Shown: positions 52,826 through 61,206 of the stretch, piece by piece
How the letters are laid out: each line of letters begins with the position of its first letter
Position numbering within the stretch: position 1 is the stretch's first letter
NCBI GenBank assembly: GCA_051652245.1
Contig: JBOFTV010000042.1
Coordinates: 1 to 64,000, forward strand
Direction of reading: 5' to 3'
Length of the DNA stretch: 64,000 nt
DNA from: BHER01 sp051652245
GTDB lineage: Bacteria > Bacillota_I > Bacilli_A > Culicoidibacterales > Culicoidibacteraceae
Translations under genes and position numbers: made by a program
Notes under the pieces: model-generated
Databases searched by the model: none
Told to the model about the DNA's origin: nothing
Seen by the model: only the letters and a program-made list of their open reading frames with translations

Positions 52826-53731
52826 TTATACCTCAACAAGCACATCAATATAAGCATCCACCGAAATCGGGATACAGTCATTTTTAGCCTGAATCAGCAT
52901 CATCTCAAAACTCTGTGGCTGCCGTAATAAAATCAACAACTCAAGCCCCTTATCAAAGAAAAAAGCAGACCGCCCTTTCCCCTGTTTATGCAAAGCAACC
53001 CCAAGTTGACAATAATGATAAGGTAATAAACTAAATGACTGATCAGGACTAATATTATTTAAGACAGCAGTTGAAAGTTGCTCCATTTCGAACCACCGTT
53101 TTTGCGTATAAAAGACCATATTAATATTATAGGCAACAGATGCCTGATAGTAATAAAGCGGATAATTTTGGAGGTTTTGTAAAAATGTTTCGAGGAGTGC
53201 TTCATTTTTTTCTAATCTAATGTAGGCAGCTATTTGGAATAAGTCGGTGTCGCTTGGGGTTGTGTTTTGCTTGAGGACGAGTTTGGCGATTTGTGTTGTT
53301 AGAATTTGCAAGGCTTCATCACGGTTTTCATGCATGAAGGTTTGTAATATTGCATACATCGTATCAATTTTAACGTGATCACTATGTGGTAGTTTGACAT
53401 CAGTAAACTCTTTTAACGTTGCTTCGAGTTCTTGGAGCTGGTGGTGGGAATCCTCTTCGAGTAAATTCATCAGTGTGGGAAATTGGTATTCCAAATAATA
53501 AGGGATACGCGAGGATAAAATCAAGTCAAACATCTCAATGTGAAGCATATTAGCGATATGTAATAGTACTTCAAATGTAGGCGTGGTCTCACCCTTCTCA
53601 ATTTTCTGGAGCGTGCGCAAATTGATAAAATCATTGCAGAGGTCAGACTGGGACATCCCCAGTTCTAAGCGCAACTCCTTAATTTTACTCCCTAGTTTTT
53701 CGGGGACGATGAGTGTTCTATTAGTAATCAC
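52826..53731 (-). CDS. Rgg/PlcR-like (RRNPP-type) transcriptional regulator
   Basis: A 301-residue protein. Residues about 10-65 are an XRE helix-turn-helix (LGSKIKELRLELGMSQSDL, TLQKIEKGETTPTFEVLLHI), and the rest is all helical with TPR-like spacing (for example YYYQASVAYNINMVFYTQKR, YHYCQLGVALHKQGKG). This is the plan of Rgg/GadR/MutR and PlcR regulators that bind short secreted peptides. I found no clear cognate peptide gene beside it. The adjacent downstream target, an ABC permease, is decayed. It is divergent from degV with only about 35 bases between the start and the degV promoter region. Confidence 0.75.
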   Translation of the reverse strand: MITNRTLIVPEKLGSKIKELRLELGMSQSDLCNDFINLRTLQKIEKGETTPTFEVLLHIANMLHIEMFDLILSSRIPYYLEYQFPTLMNLLEEDSHHQLQELEATLKEFTDVKLPHSDHVKIDTMYAILQTFMHENRDEALQILTTQIAKLVLKQNTTPSDTDLFQIAAYIRLEKNEALLETFLQNLQNYPLYYYQASVAYNINMVFYTQKRWFEMEQLSTAVLNNISPDQSFSLLPYHYCQLGVALHKQGKGRSAFFFDKGLELLILLRQPQSFEMMLIQAKNDCIPISVDAYIDVLVEV

Positions 53732-53766
53732 TTAAATTACCTCCTTTAAAATGAATTGTAATTCAC

Positions 53767-53795
53767 TTGTGCTTATCAGTATATTTACATATAAT
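53767..53795 (+). promoter_or_regulatory. Promoter of degV
   Basis: TTGTGC (53767-53772), 17-base spacer, TATAAT (53790-53795), about 70 bases before the degV start. Confidence 0.65.
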
Positions 53796-53867
53796 ATTAA
53801 TTATACAGCTTTTAGCTGGAAAATAAAACAGCTAAGAAATTTTTTGAAAAAAAGGAATGATATTCAA

Positions 53868-54713
53868 ATGAATAAAACTAATAATATAGCCTATCTTGTT
53901 GATTCCACACTTGCTAAAGATATGATTGAGATGGAGCAACGAGGAATTTTTGTCCAACCACTTTACGTGATAATTGATGAAGTTGCCCAAAAAGATATCA
54001 TTGAAATCAGTGCCAAAGAGTTTTACGATCAACTTGATGCGGGAGCAATGGGGAGTACGTCACAACCATCAGCAGGCGATTTTCTGGCAACGTACGAGCA
54101 AATTAAGGAGGCGGGATTTGACACGATTATTGTGTTCACAGTAGCTGAAAAATTAAGCGGGACAAGACAATCAGCACAAACAGCAGCGGGATTAATCAAG
54201 GGAATCACAATCCATGTTGTTAATACGAACACATCCTCAGCAATTGGAACAGCAGTGGTCGAAGATGTTATGAATTTTGCCAAGCAGACCCCAGAAGTCG
54301 AGCAAATTGTTAAGTACGCCAATCAAAGAGTCAAAGACATTGAAGTGTTTATCTACGTTGCAAACCTTGAGGGACTTAAACGCGGCGGACGTTTAAGTCC
54401 GGCAAAAGCGTTGATCGGGAGTTTAATGCAAATAAAGCCGATTATGATGCTTAAAGATGGTGAAATTGACATTGTGGGCAAAGAAAGAACCCTCAAAAAG
54501 GCAATTCGCAAAATAACCGAATTAGTGGGGACAAAAACGATGGAGCAAGTCATCATCCTTAAAACAACCCATGAAGCGCTTAGCGAAGAGGTCATCAAAG
54601 AATTTGAACAGCGCTACCCAAAAACGCCTTACACAATTCAGACGTTAAGTCCCGTAATTGGGGTTCATCTTGGAAGCGAAGCGTGTGCAATTGCCGTCCT
54701 TTATAAAAAATAA
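53868..54713 (+). CDS. DegV family fatty-acid-binding protein
   Basis: A 281-residue protein of the DegV family. Such proteins bind a fatty acid and in Firmicutes can deliver it to fatty acid kinase (FakA/FakB system). Signatures are AYLVDSTLAKD, GSTSQPSAGDFLATYE (the STSQPS ligand loop), LSGTRQSAQTAA and the R-G-G-R-L-S motif in KRGGRLSPAKALIG. The start is ATG 53868, preceded by AAAGGAATG; the open frame upstream lies in the promoter region. It is monocistronic. Confidence 0.9.
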   Translation: MNKTNNIAYLVDSTLAKDMIEMEQRGIFVQPLYVIIDEVAQKDIIEISAKEFYDQLDAGAMGSTSQPSAGDFLATYEQIKEAGFDTIIVFTVAEKLSGTRQSAQTAAGLIKGITIHVVNTNTSSAIGTAVVEDVMNFAKQTPEVEQIVKYANQRVKDIEVFIYVANLEGLKRGGRLSPAKALIGSLMQIKPIMMLKDGEIDIVGKERTLKKAIRKITELVGTKTMEQVIILKTTHEALSEEVIKEFEQRYPKTPYTIQTLSPVIGVHLGSEACAIAVLYKK

Positions 54714-54753
54714 AAAGAGCTGAAAACTAATTAACGAGTTTTCAGCTCTTTTT
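54712..54753. terminator. Bidirectional terminator between degV and malR
   Basis: AAAAAGAGCTGAAAACT, eight-base loop, AGTTTTCAGCTCTTTTT. It overlaps the last codons of the RpiR regulator on the other strand. Confidence 0.9.
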
Positions 54754-55542
54754 CATATTGTCGAAGTAAGTTCGCACAAATTCGATGTAGAGGCAGTTAA
54801 TTAGGGCATTCATCGTCTGCTCTTCAATGATTGGTGATTCAAAGGTTTCCTCCTTTTGAGGGCTAACATAGAGGGGAATGATATTTGGCGGATAGTTTGC
54901 CTGTTTACTGGTGATTAATAGACAGATATTATTATGCCGCGTTAAAATTTGCTGGATCTTATTCATCCGTGGTGTCATTCCTGAAAATGAAATAATTAAG
55001 CCAATATCGTCCGAATCCATTGACTTTGCTGCAATTATCTGATCACCTAAATTGGAAAAACAACGGCAGGACTGCTGTAAACGGGTAAATTTATCATGGG
55101 CATTTTTAGCAATAATATTAGAAAAGGAACTGCCAAAAAAATAGATCGTCTTGGCTCTTTTAATCATGCCCACAGCCATTTTGAGAGCGTCATCATTAAT
55201 AAGGTCCTGCGTTTGAGCTAAAGCAAGATGCAAGGTTTGAAAATAATTACTGAGGGTGATACGATCAGCAGACTGCGCAACAAAGGCTACCTCCTTGTTG
55301 ATAAAGGCAATATAGTGCCGACAATCATCTTTTAATTGCTTAAAATTCGACTTGTTAACCCGCTGGCAAAACCGTGAAATCGTTGCAGGCGACGTGTGGC
55401 AAAAGCTCGCAAGCTGTTCAATGCTTAAATCAGCAATTTGATTAATATGCTGTAAAATATAGAGGGCAATAATGGCATCCGTAAAGGCGTAATCATTTTT
55501 TTGCTCAATACATTTTTGTAAATTAGAATAGAAATCATACAT
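54742..55542 (-). CDS. RpiR/MurR-family regulator of the maltose PTS operon
   Basis: A 266-residue regulator with an N-terminal HTH_6 domain (IEQLASFCHTSPATISRFCQ) and a C-terminal SIS sugar-phosphate-binding domain (IYFFGSSFSNIIAKNAHDKF, DDIGLIISFSGMTPRM). It is third in the operon after the GH4 and PTS genes, matching B. subtilis malA-malR-malP (glv), where the RpiR-type MalR activates the operon. The palindrome at 58572-58586 is a candidate target. It could equally be a repressor. Confidence 0.85.
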   Translation of the reverse strand: MYDFYSNLQKCIEQKNDYAFTDAIIALYILQHINQIADLSIEQLASFCHTSPATISRFCQRVNKSNFKQLKDDCRHYIAFINKEVAFVAQSADRITLSNYFQTLHLALAQTQDLINDDALKMAVGMIKRAKTIYFFGSSFSNIIAKNAHDKFTRLQQSCRCFSNLGDQIIAAKSMDSDDIGLIISFSGMTPRMNKIQQILTRHNNICLLITSKQANYPPNIIPLYVSPQKEETFESPIIEEQTMNALINCLYIEFVRTYFDNMKKS

Positions 55543-55596
55543 CGGAAAACACCCTTTTTATGTTTAATTATAGCGTGATAACGCTCACTTGTCGAG

Positions 55597-57156
55597 TTAT
55601 TCTAAGCCTAAATATTCACGCATCTCCGTTTTATGCAAAATTGCTTTGTTGCCATAGATTATTTGGACACCGTTGGCAACAACAACAATCCCACTTGCCT
55701 GTAATTCTGCTGCCAAATTACTGTGATTAGCAACCAGACTATTATTAGCAAGTGTCAGTCGAAGCCTTGTAAAACAGGCATCAACTTGCAAAATATTAGC
55801 AGCTCCTCCAACAGCTTCAACGATTTTGATAATTAATTCAGCTGTTGTTTGGGCTGTTGTTTCCACTGCTGGTAAAGTGGTAGCTTCACGCCCGGGTGTT
55901 AATAAATTAAAGCGCTGGATACAAGTTTTAAAGATGAAATAGTAGGTTGCAAAGTAGCCAACACCTAAAAGGGGGAGCCACATCCAATTTGACCCCTTAT
56001 CAGCCTGTAAAATCCCATTAAAGATAAACGAAATCAAAGGACCGCCAAAACCAGAAGTACCGGCAATATTAATTTCCAGTAAATAGGTGAAAAGATAAGC
56101 AAAACCTGATAGGACAGCATGGACAACGAATAATACCGGTGCTACAAACAAAAAGCTATACTCCAAGGGCTCCGTAATTCCCATTAAAGCAGCAGGAATA
56201 GTTGCAGCAATCATCAGCGTTGCAATATTTTTTTTGTGTTGTGATTTAGCGGTGTGGTAAATTGCCAGAGCAGCTCCAGGTAAACCAAACATGGCAAACA
56301 AAGTCTTCCCATTCATCACAAACCGACTAACACTAATATCAAACAGCGCATCGGGCGTATTTAAAATTGCCGTGTAAATATTAACTGCCCCCTCATACTG
56401 TGTCCCCCCAACATCCATTACGCCACCTAAGGATGTAAAGAAAAAGGGCAAGTAAATAAAATGATGTAAACCAAACGGTAATAGCAACCGCTCAGCTAAG
56501 CCATAAAAGAATGCACCAAAGGCCCCGGTTGCAATAATAAACGTCGATGCATAATTCAACAACTGCTGAATTGGCGGGAAAATAAAACTTAAAAGCACCC
56601 CTAAAAAACTAGAAGCAACAATCGTAACGGCTGGTACAAATCGCGTGCCATTGAAAATTGAGAGCAGCTGCGGCAACTGGATTTTATAAAATTTATTGTG
56701 TAAATAGGCAACAAGTAAACCAACAATAATCCCCCCAAACACGCCAGTATCAAGCGTAAGCACCCCTAAAATTGCCCGCTGCCCCGTCAACAGATTTTTG
56801 GGATCAATGCTCCCAATGGCTGTTAGGAGCGTACCCATCACCGTATTAAGCGTCATAAAGCCTAGAAATCCTGATAAAGCAGCAGTCCCCTTCTCCGACT
56901 TGGCAAAACCATAAGCAAGCGAAATGGTAAACAGGACAGCAATATTATTATTAACAACATTTCCCGCATCGCGCATCAACTTGAAAAACAATGAAAAAAA
57001 GGGATTAGCCAACAGCGGCGCAACTTTCAACATACTTGGATTGGTCATTGCACTCCCAACACCGACTAAAATTCCTGATATCGGTAAGAGCATAACGGGG
57101 GCCATCAAAACCTTGCCAAACCGTTGAAACCCACTTAATAACTTATCTTTATTCAT
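55597..57156 (-). CDS. PTS alpha-glucoside (maltose-type) transporter subunit IICB
   Basis: A 519-residue membrane permease of the glucose-glucoside PTS family. It imports and phosphorylates an alpha-glucoside, most likely maltose to maltose 6'-phosphate. The EIIC part (about 1-420) has ten segments with GITEPLEYSFLFVAP (substrate loop) and LPFGLHHFIYLPFF. The EIIB part (about 430-519) has the phosphocysteine in QVDACFTRLRLTL. There is no EIIA domain, so EIIA-Glc must come from elsewhere. It lies 13 bases after the GH4 gene and matches MalP/GlvC in length. Confidence 0.87.
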   Translation of the reverse strand: MNKDKLLSGFQRFGKVLMAPVMLLPISGILVGVGSAMTNPSMLKVAPLLANPFFSLFFKLMRDAGNVVNNNIAVLFTISLAYGFAKSEKGTAALSGFLGFMTLNTVMGTLLTAIGSIDPKNLLTGQRAILGVLTLDTGVFGGIIVGLLVAYLHNKFYKIQLPQLLSIFNGTRFVPAVTIVASSFLGVLLSFIFPPIQQLLNYASTFIIATGAFGAFFYGLAERLLLPFGLHHFIYLPFFFTSLGGVMDVGGTQYEGAVNIYTAILNTPDALFDISVSRFVMNGKTLFAMFGLPGAALAIYHTAKSQHKKNIATLMIAATIPAALMGITEPLEYSFLFVAPVLFVVHAVLSGFAYLFTYLLEINIAGTSGFGGPLISFIFNGILQADKGSNWMWLPLLGVGYFATYYFIFKTCIQRFNLLTPGREATTLPAVETTAQTTAELIIKIVEAVGGAANILQVDACFTRLRLTLANNSLVANHSNLAAELQASGIVVVANGVQIIYGNKAILHKTEMREYLGLE

Positions 57157-57169
57157 TTCACACCACTCC

Positions 57170-58504
57170 TTATTTCGTTAAAACGGGCCAAAAATCGCCA
57201 TTTTCGTTAATCAGGTCAGCTAAAATTTGCTTAGCAACCGTTGTTGAAGGCACGGTTTTGTTGATTGCTATTGCTTGGAGTGCCTTGGCATACGATTTTT
57301 CAAAGTATGCATCCACAGCCAGTGTTTCCGAGGCTAATTGATTTTCAATCAAGCCCTTATAGAAAGCGGTAATTGGTTTTTGGGAAATCGGCTCAGGCCC
57401 CCAAAAACGCAAATAGGCTGGAACTTCAACCATGGCATCGGGGGGTAAATTAGGAATAGCACCATTATTTTCAACAATAACAAGATAGCGATGCCCCAAA
57501 TTATAAGCAATCGAGGCCGCAATATCAACAATGAAATCGCCAAAAACAGTAAAATCTTGCAAGGGGCTTAGATACGTTTGCGGGTCACTAAGATACAAAT
57601 CATATTGCGCAAACAATTCTTTTTCGCGCCCATTAATCACCATATCAGCCCGCGTCCAATTTGGATCGGTTTGGGCAACCATATCAGCCGCATAAAGGTA
57701 ATACTGCAAATAACTATTAGGTAAAAACTCACCAAAATCGGCAACAATTTGATTATACTGCTTCCATGTTTTCTGCCAATCGGGATCCTTGTGATGCTTG
57801 TCACTTGAAGCAATCATCCCGAAAGCTAAAATTTTCGCCTTGACCTCAGCCATGCGGTCGGTTCCCTCCTTATCATACAAGGCCGTAAACCAACCAAAAT
57901 GATTAAGCCCAAAATAATCAGCATCTAAATCATCCCATTTCTCCAAACCGAGCATCTTGGCAAAGGAGAGCAAAATGGCAACGGGCATATCACAAATATT
58001 GATAATTTTCTCATTGTTAAAAACGCGTCTTGTCGCCTGGGCAACAATAGCAGCAGGATTAGAATAATTAAGAATCCAACAATTAGGACTCCCCTTTTTC
58101 GCCATTTCAATAATATGTAAGATTGCAGGAATTGAGCGAATCCCATAGGAAATAGAACCACCAGGCCCACAAGTCTCCTGACCAACAACGCCGTATTTAA
58201 GGGGAATCTGCTCATCAACGCGCCTCATCTCCAGCCCGCCGGGGCGAACCTGGATAAAGACAAAATCAATATCCTGATAGGCGATTTGCTCATCAGTTGT
58301 CACAATTAGCGTAATATTAGGATATGTTTTAGCAATAATTTGGTTCATAATAGCAGCAACTTTTTCAACTCTCTGGGCATCAATATCAAATAAAACAAGC
58401 TTAGAAAGCGGAAATTGCTCCCGCTTTGCTAAAAGACTCTGGATAATACCGGGAGTATGCGTACTTCCAGCCCCAACGATGACAACACGTTGTTCTTTTC
58501 TCAT
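57170..58504 (-). CDS. malA: 6-phospho-alpha-glucosidase, glycoside hydrolase family 4
   Basis: A 444-residue NAD- and metal-dependent hydrolase splitting maltose 6'-phosphate. The Rossmann start is VVIVGAGSTHTPGII. The GH4 metal and substrate motifs are NYSNPAAI, ICDMPVAI with the metal-binding cysteine, and NHFGWFTALYD. The start is ATG 58504: an earlier in-frame ATG (58540) has no ribosome binding site of its own, and AAAGGA lies nine bases before 58504. GlvA/MalA proteins are about 440 residues. It is first of the malA-malP-malR operon. Other GH4 specificities (alpha-galactosidase, 6-phospho-beta-glucosidase) are less likely given the context. Confidence 0.88.
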   Translation of the reverse strand: MRKEQRVVIVGAGSTHTPGIIQSLLAKREQFPLSKLVLFDIDAQRVEKVAAIMNQIIAKTYPNITLIVTTDEQIAYQDIDFVFIQVRPGGLEMRRVDEQIPLKYGVVGQETCGPGGSISYGIRSIPAILHIIEMAKKGSPNCWILNYSNPAAIVAQATRRVFNNEKIINICDMPVAILLSFAKMLGLEKWDDLDADYFGLNHFGWFTALYDKEGTDRMAEVKAKILAFGMIASSDKHHKDPDWQKTWKQYNQIVADFGEFLPNSYLQYYLYAADMVAQTDPNWTRADMVINGREKELFAQYDLYLSDPQTYLSPLQDFTVFGDFIVDIAASIAYNLGHRYLVIVENNGAIPNLPPDAMVEVPAYLRFWGPEPISQKPITAFYKGLIENQLASETLAVDAYFEKSYAKALQAIAINKTVPSTTVAKQILADLINENGDFWPVLTK

Positions 58505-58571
58505 AGTTAACAGTCCTTTCATTTTTGGTGATGATGCCATTTTAGCATAGGCCGTTTTTTTTACGTCTTTT

Positions 58572-58586
58572 TTTCATAATATGAAA
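58572..58586. promoter_or_regulatory. Perfect 15-bp palindrome in the divergent malA / GNAT promoter region
   Basis: TTTCATA-A-TATGAAA, a perfect 7-1-7 inverted repeat between malA and the GNAT gene. Its TGAAA-type arms resemble sites bound by RpiR-family regulators. It is a candidate operator for the RpiR-type protein of the operon. Confidence 0.5.
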
Positions 58587-58601
58587 TTTTTTTGAGTGGA
58601 G

Positions 58602-58611
58602 GTGCTATAAT
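58602..58611 (+). promoter_or_regulatory. Extended -10 promoter of the GNAT-HAD pair
   Basis: TGCTATAAT (TG-n-TATAAT) lies about 30 bases before the GNAT start; no good -35 is visible. Confidence 0.6.
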
Positions 58612-58642
58612 TAAGGAGAAATAAACAAAAAGGAGCAGAAAA

Positions 58643-59149
58643 ATGATAAAAACAAGAATTCCTAATCTAAGCTTAAAACCGACAACGGCGGCCAACACGC
58701 AAACAATTCTAGACTTCATCAAAAAACTAGCAATCTATGAAAAAATGCTCCCGGAAGTCACAGCAACGACTGATGATTTAGCGGAGTCATTATTTAAGCA
58801 GAAAGCGGCAGAAGTTTTTTTGGTGGATTTGCTAGGGGAGGATATTGGGTTTGTCCTCATCACAATTAATTTTTCAACTTTTGTTGGTAAACCAGGAATT
58901 TACCTGGAAGATTTATACCTCGAACCAGACTACCGCGGACGCGGCTATGGCACCGAAATCTTCTATCAACTAGCACAACTTGCCCAAAGGCGAAACTATG
59001 GTCGAATTGACTGGGCCTGTCTAGACTGGAATACACCCGCAATCAAATTCTATGAAAAAATGGGAGCAGTTTGTCTCGATGAGTGGTCAATTTATCGCCT
59101 TGATACGGAAGCAATTGGAGCGATAATCAAAAAGGAGGAAAAACGATGA
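58643..59149 (+). CDS. GNAT family N-acetyltransferase
   Basis: A 168-residue acetyl-CoA-dependent acetyltransferase. The acetyl-CoA loop is YRGRGYGTEI (Q/RxxGxG/A), preceded by LEDLYLEPDY and followed by WNTPAIKFYEKMGA, a signature close to diamine (spermidine/putrescine) acetyltransferases. AAAGGAGC lies before the ATG. The stop overlaps the next start by four bases (ATGA), so it is coupled to the HAD gene. The substrate is not determined. Confidence 0.85.
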   Translation: MIKTRIPNLSLKPTTAANTQTILDFIKKLAIYEKMLPEVTATTDDLAESLFKQKAAEVFLVDLLGEDIGFVLITINFSTFVGKPGIYLEDLYLEPDYRGRGYGTEIFYQLAQLAQRRNYGRIDWACLDWNTPAIKFYEKMGAVCLDEWSIYRLDTEAIGAIIKKEEKR

Positions 59150-59982
59150 AAGCACTAAAAACAGTTGTTTTTGATATGGATGGAACAGCGCTAAATGAAC
59201 AAAAGCAAATGGATTGCTTATTAGTTAAGCATGCAAGCAAGCTAAAAGAAGCAGGCGTGCAATTAATTATTGCAAGTGGTCGCTTGGATTACATGGTTTT
59301 TGATTATATGGATGAGCTTAAATTAGCAGCGAATACGCCGATTATTGGCTGTAATGGTAGTACCATAACGTATAAAGGGGGAAAAGAACCCCTCTATGTT
59401 GCACGGCTGGAACCAAAACCACTACAACAGCTGATTGCTAAGGCGTGTGAGTTGAACCTAATTTTCCATGTATTCACCCTCCAAGGACTAGTTGGTCTAG
59501 AAAATGCCGGGAGGCTTGCTTATTATCACGGAGCAAACGCGCAGAAAGCTAATCAAAATCAGGTTCCAATTTTTATTGGGGCAGAATTTTTGACACCCGA
59601 GGCACTTAAAGATGCCGTCAAGTTCTTGCTTGTTACAGACAATAAAACGGCCTTTGAACTATTTAGAGAATTCGCCACAAGTCTAGGATTAGATGCCGTC
59701 CAATCGGGGGATGAATTATTAGATGTCATGGCAAGGGGGAATAATAAAGGAAATGCCTTGCACATATTAGAGCAAAAAGGAATTATAGACAGGGAATCAA
59801 CCCTTGTTTTTGGTGATAATTATAATGATATTGAAATGTTTGAATGGGCAAAATATCCAATAGTGATGGAAAATGCCACATCAGAAATCAAGAAATACGC
59901 TCGTGAAATTTGTGTGAAAAATGAACAAAATGGGGTTGGAAAATATGTGATCGAAAAATTAAACACGGTTTTAAAAAGATAA
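59146..59982 (+). CDS. Cof-type HAD-IIB phosphatase
   Basis: A 278-residue HAD hydrolase of the Cof/YidA group. Motif I is FDMDGTALN (nucleophile Asp), motif II IASGR, motif III lysine lies in the RGNNKGNAL block, and motif IV is GDNYNDIEMF. The cap is of C2b type. Such enzymes dephosphorylate sugar phosphates, FMN or pyridoxal phosphate. It is translated together with the preceding acetyltransferase. Confidence 0.9.
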   Translation: MKALKTVVFDMDGTALNEQKQMDCLLVKHASKLKEAGVQLIIASGRLDYMVFDYMDELKLAANTPIIGCNGSTITYKGGKEPLYVARLEPKPLQQLIAKACELNLIFHVFTLQGLVGLENAGRLAYYHGANAQKANQNQVPIFIGAEFLTPEALKDAVKFLLVTDNKTAFELFREFATSLGLDAVQSGDELLDVMARGNNKGNALHILEQKGIIDRESTLVFGDNYNDIEMFEWAKYPIVMENATSEIKKYAREICVKNEQNGVGKYVIEKLNTVLKR

Positions 59983-60076
59983 AGCGATTTGATTGCACAA
60001 AGTCAAAATCAGCGTTATAATAATAACATATCCGCTATGAAGAAGATGGATAAAATTTTTTAGGAGGTCATAGACG

Positions 60077-60679
60077 ATGACGAAATTATTAGTATTACTA
60101 GGGAGCCCGATGGCACCGGATTCAAGCAATAGCGCGAAAGCTGCGATGCACTTTGTGGAAGAATATAGAAAAGCTAACCCAGAGGATGAAGTTGAAATTG
60201 TTAAAATATTTGATAATAAAGTTTCAACATTATCACCAACAGTTTTAATGGGAAGCCCAGTAGAAGCTGATATGGAAAATTTAGCAAAAAGGGCAGCAGT
60301 TTTAGCTAAATTTAAAACAGCCCAAAAAGTTGTCTTAGCAGCACCAATGTGGAACTTCTCATTACCTGGTTATGTTAAAGAATATATTGATTGTTTCTTT
60401 GTAGCGGGTGAAACATTTAAATATCTTAGCGAACCAGATGAAAATGGTAAAATTGTTGCTGGTCTTGCAGCAGGCAAGAAAGTCTTGCACATCCAGGCAA
60501 CAGGTGGTTTTCACAAAGGAACGCAAGCAGATATTGGTCGCGCAATGATTAAGCAGATGTTTGATTTTATCGGAATTGATCATGTTGACTATGTTGCGGT
60601 AGAAGGTGCAGCGATTCCAGGAATGTTAACACTAGACAGTGCAAAAGCCGAATTAACAGAATTAGCAAATAAATTCTAA
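60077..60679 (+). CDS. azoR: FMN-dependent NADH-azoreductase
   Basis: A 200-residue flavodoxin-like quinone and azo-compound reductase. The FMN phosphate loop is LGSPMAPDSSNSAKA, the second FMN contact is PMWNFSLPGYVKEYID, and FFVAGETFKY is the AzoR signature. GGAGGTC lies before the ATG. It stands alone, with a terminator-like hairpin after it. It probably protects against quinones or thiol stress. Confidence 0.92.
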   Translation: MTKLLVLLGSPMAPDSSNSAKAAMHFVEEYRKANPEDEVEIVKIFDNKVSTLSPTVLMGSPVEADMENLAKRAAVLAKFKTAQKVVLAAPMWNFSLPGYVKEYIDCFFVAGETFKYLSEPDENGKIVAGLAAGKKVLHIQATGGFHKGTQADIGRAMIKQMFDFIGIDHVDYVAVEGAAIPGMLTLDSAKAELTELANKF

Positions 60680-60696
60680 AATGTCATCATTTAAGT

Positions 60697-60730
60697 AAAA
60701 AAGTGTCGTATAAAGTGCGGCCCTTTTTTT
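60697..60730 (+). terminator. Terminator after azoR
   Basis: AAAAAGTGTCG pairs with CGGCCCTTTTT with one mismatch and one G-T pair, followed by more T. Confidence 0.6.
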
Positions 60731-60765
60731 ATTTGAAAAAATTGTATTAAAAAGAGCATACAATG

Positions 60766-60794
60766 TTGACATTGTCTTATTGCCATGGTACAAT
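60766..60794 (+). promoter_or_regulatory. Promoter of the GntR-ABC operon
   Basis: TTGACA (60766-60771), 17-base spacer, TACAAT (60789-60794). YtrA-type regulators usually repress their own promoter, so an operator is expected here. Confidence 0.8.
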
Positions 60795-60834
60795 ACCTAC
60801 AGAATAAAAAAAAGATATGTGGAGGTGATGTTAT

Positions 60835-61206
60835 TTGGAAAGCTTTGATGGTAAACTACCCGTGTATTTACAGGTAGTTGATTTACTCTTTACCTGGATT
60901 GTTTTAGGGCAACTAAGTCCAGGAGATCAAATTCCAACAGTACGGAAGCTTGCAGCAGATTTGGGTGTTAATCCTAACACAGTTCAAAAGGCTTTACAGA
61001 CATTAGAAGAACGAGGCATAGCAACAGCAGTTGTTGGTCGCGGGCGCTTCATTACGGAGGATGGTAATTTGTTAATAGAAGTACGCGATGAAGTTATTAC
61101 AAAGCAAGTAGCAAAATTTGTGGAAAAGATGAAAATTTATTCCTTAAGTGAAGCGGAAATCACACAAAGAGTTCATCAATACATCAAAGAAAGGATGGGG
61201 GATTAA
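60835..61206 (+). CDS. GntR-family (YtrA-type) transcriptional regulator
   Basis: A 123-residue short GntR protein: winged helix at residues 10-75 (LPVYLQVVDLLFTWIVLGQL, IPTVRKLAADLGVNPNTVQK) and a small helical tail with no effector domain, the YtrA subfamily plan. It starts at TTG 60835 after GGAGGTGATG. The stop overlaps the next gene's start (ATG 61206) by one base. It should repress the ABC export operon until a cell-wall antibiotic or similar cue is present; this is inferred from the subfamily. Confidence 0.9.
   Translation: MESFDGKLPVYLQVVDLLFTWIVLGQLSPGDQIPTVRKLAADLGVNPNTVQKALQTLEERGIATAVVGRGRFITEDGNLLIEVRDEVITKQVAKFVEKMKIYSLSEAEITQRVHQYIKERMGD

Noticed and set aside
53751..53867. 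Upstream in-frame extension of degV
   Set aside because: It covers the promoter TTGTGC-17-TATAAT; the family start (AYLVDSTL near the N-terminus) and AAAGGAATG point to ATG 53868.
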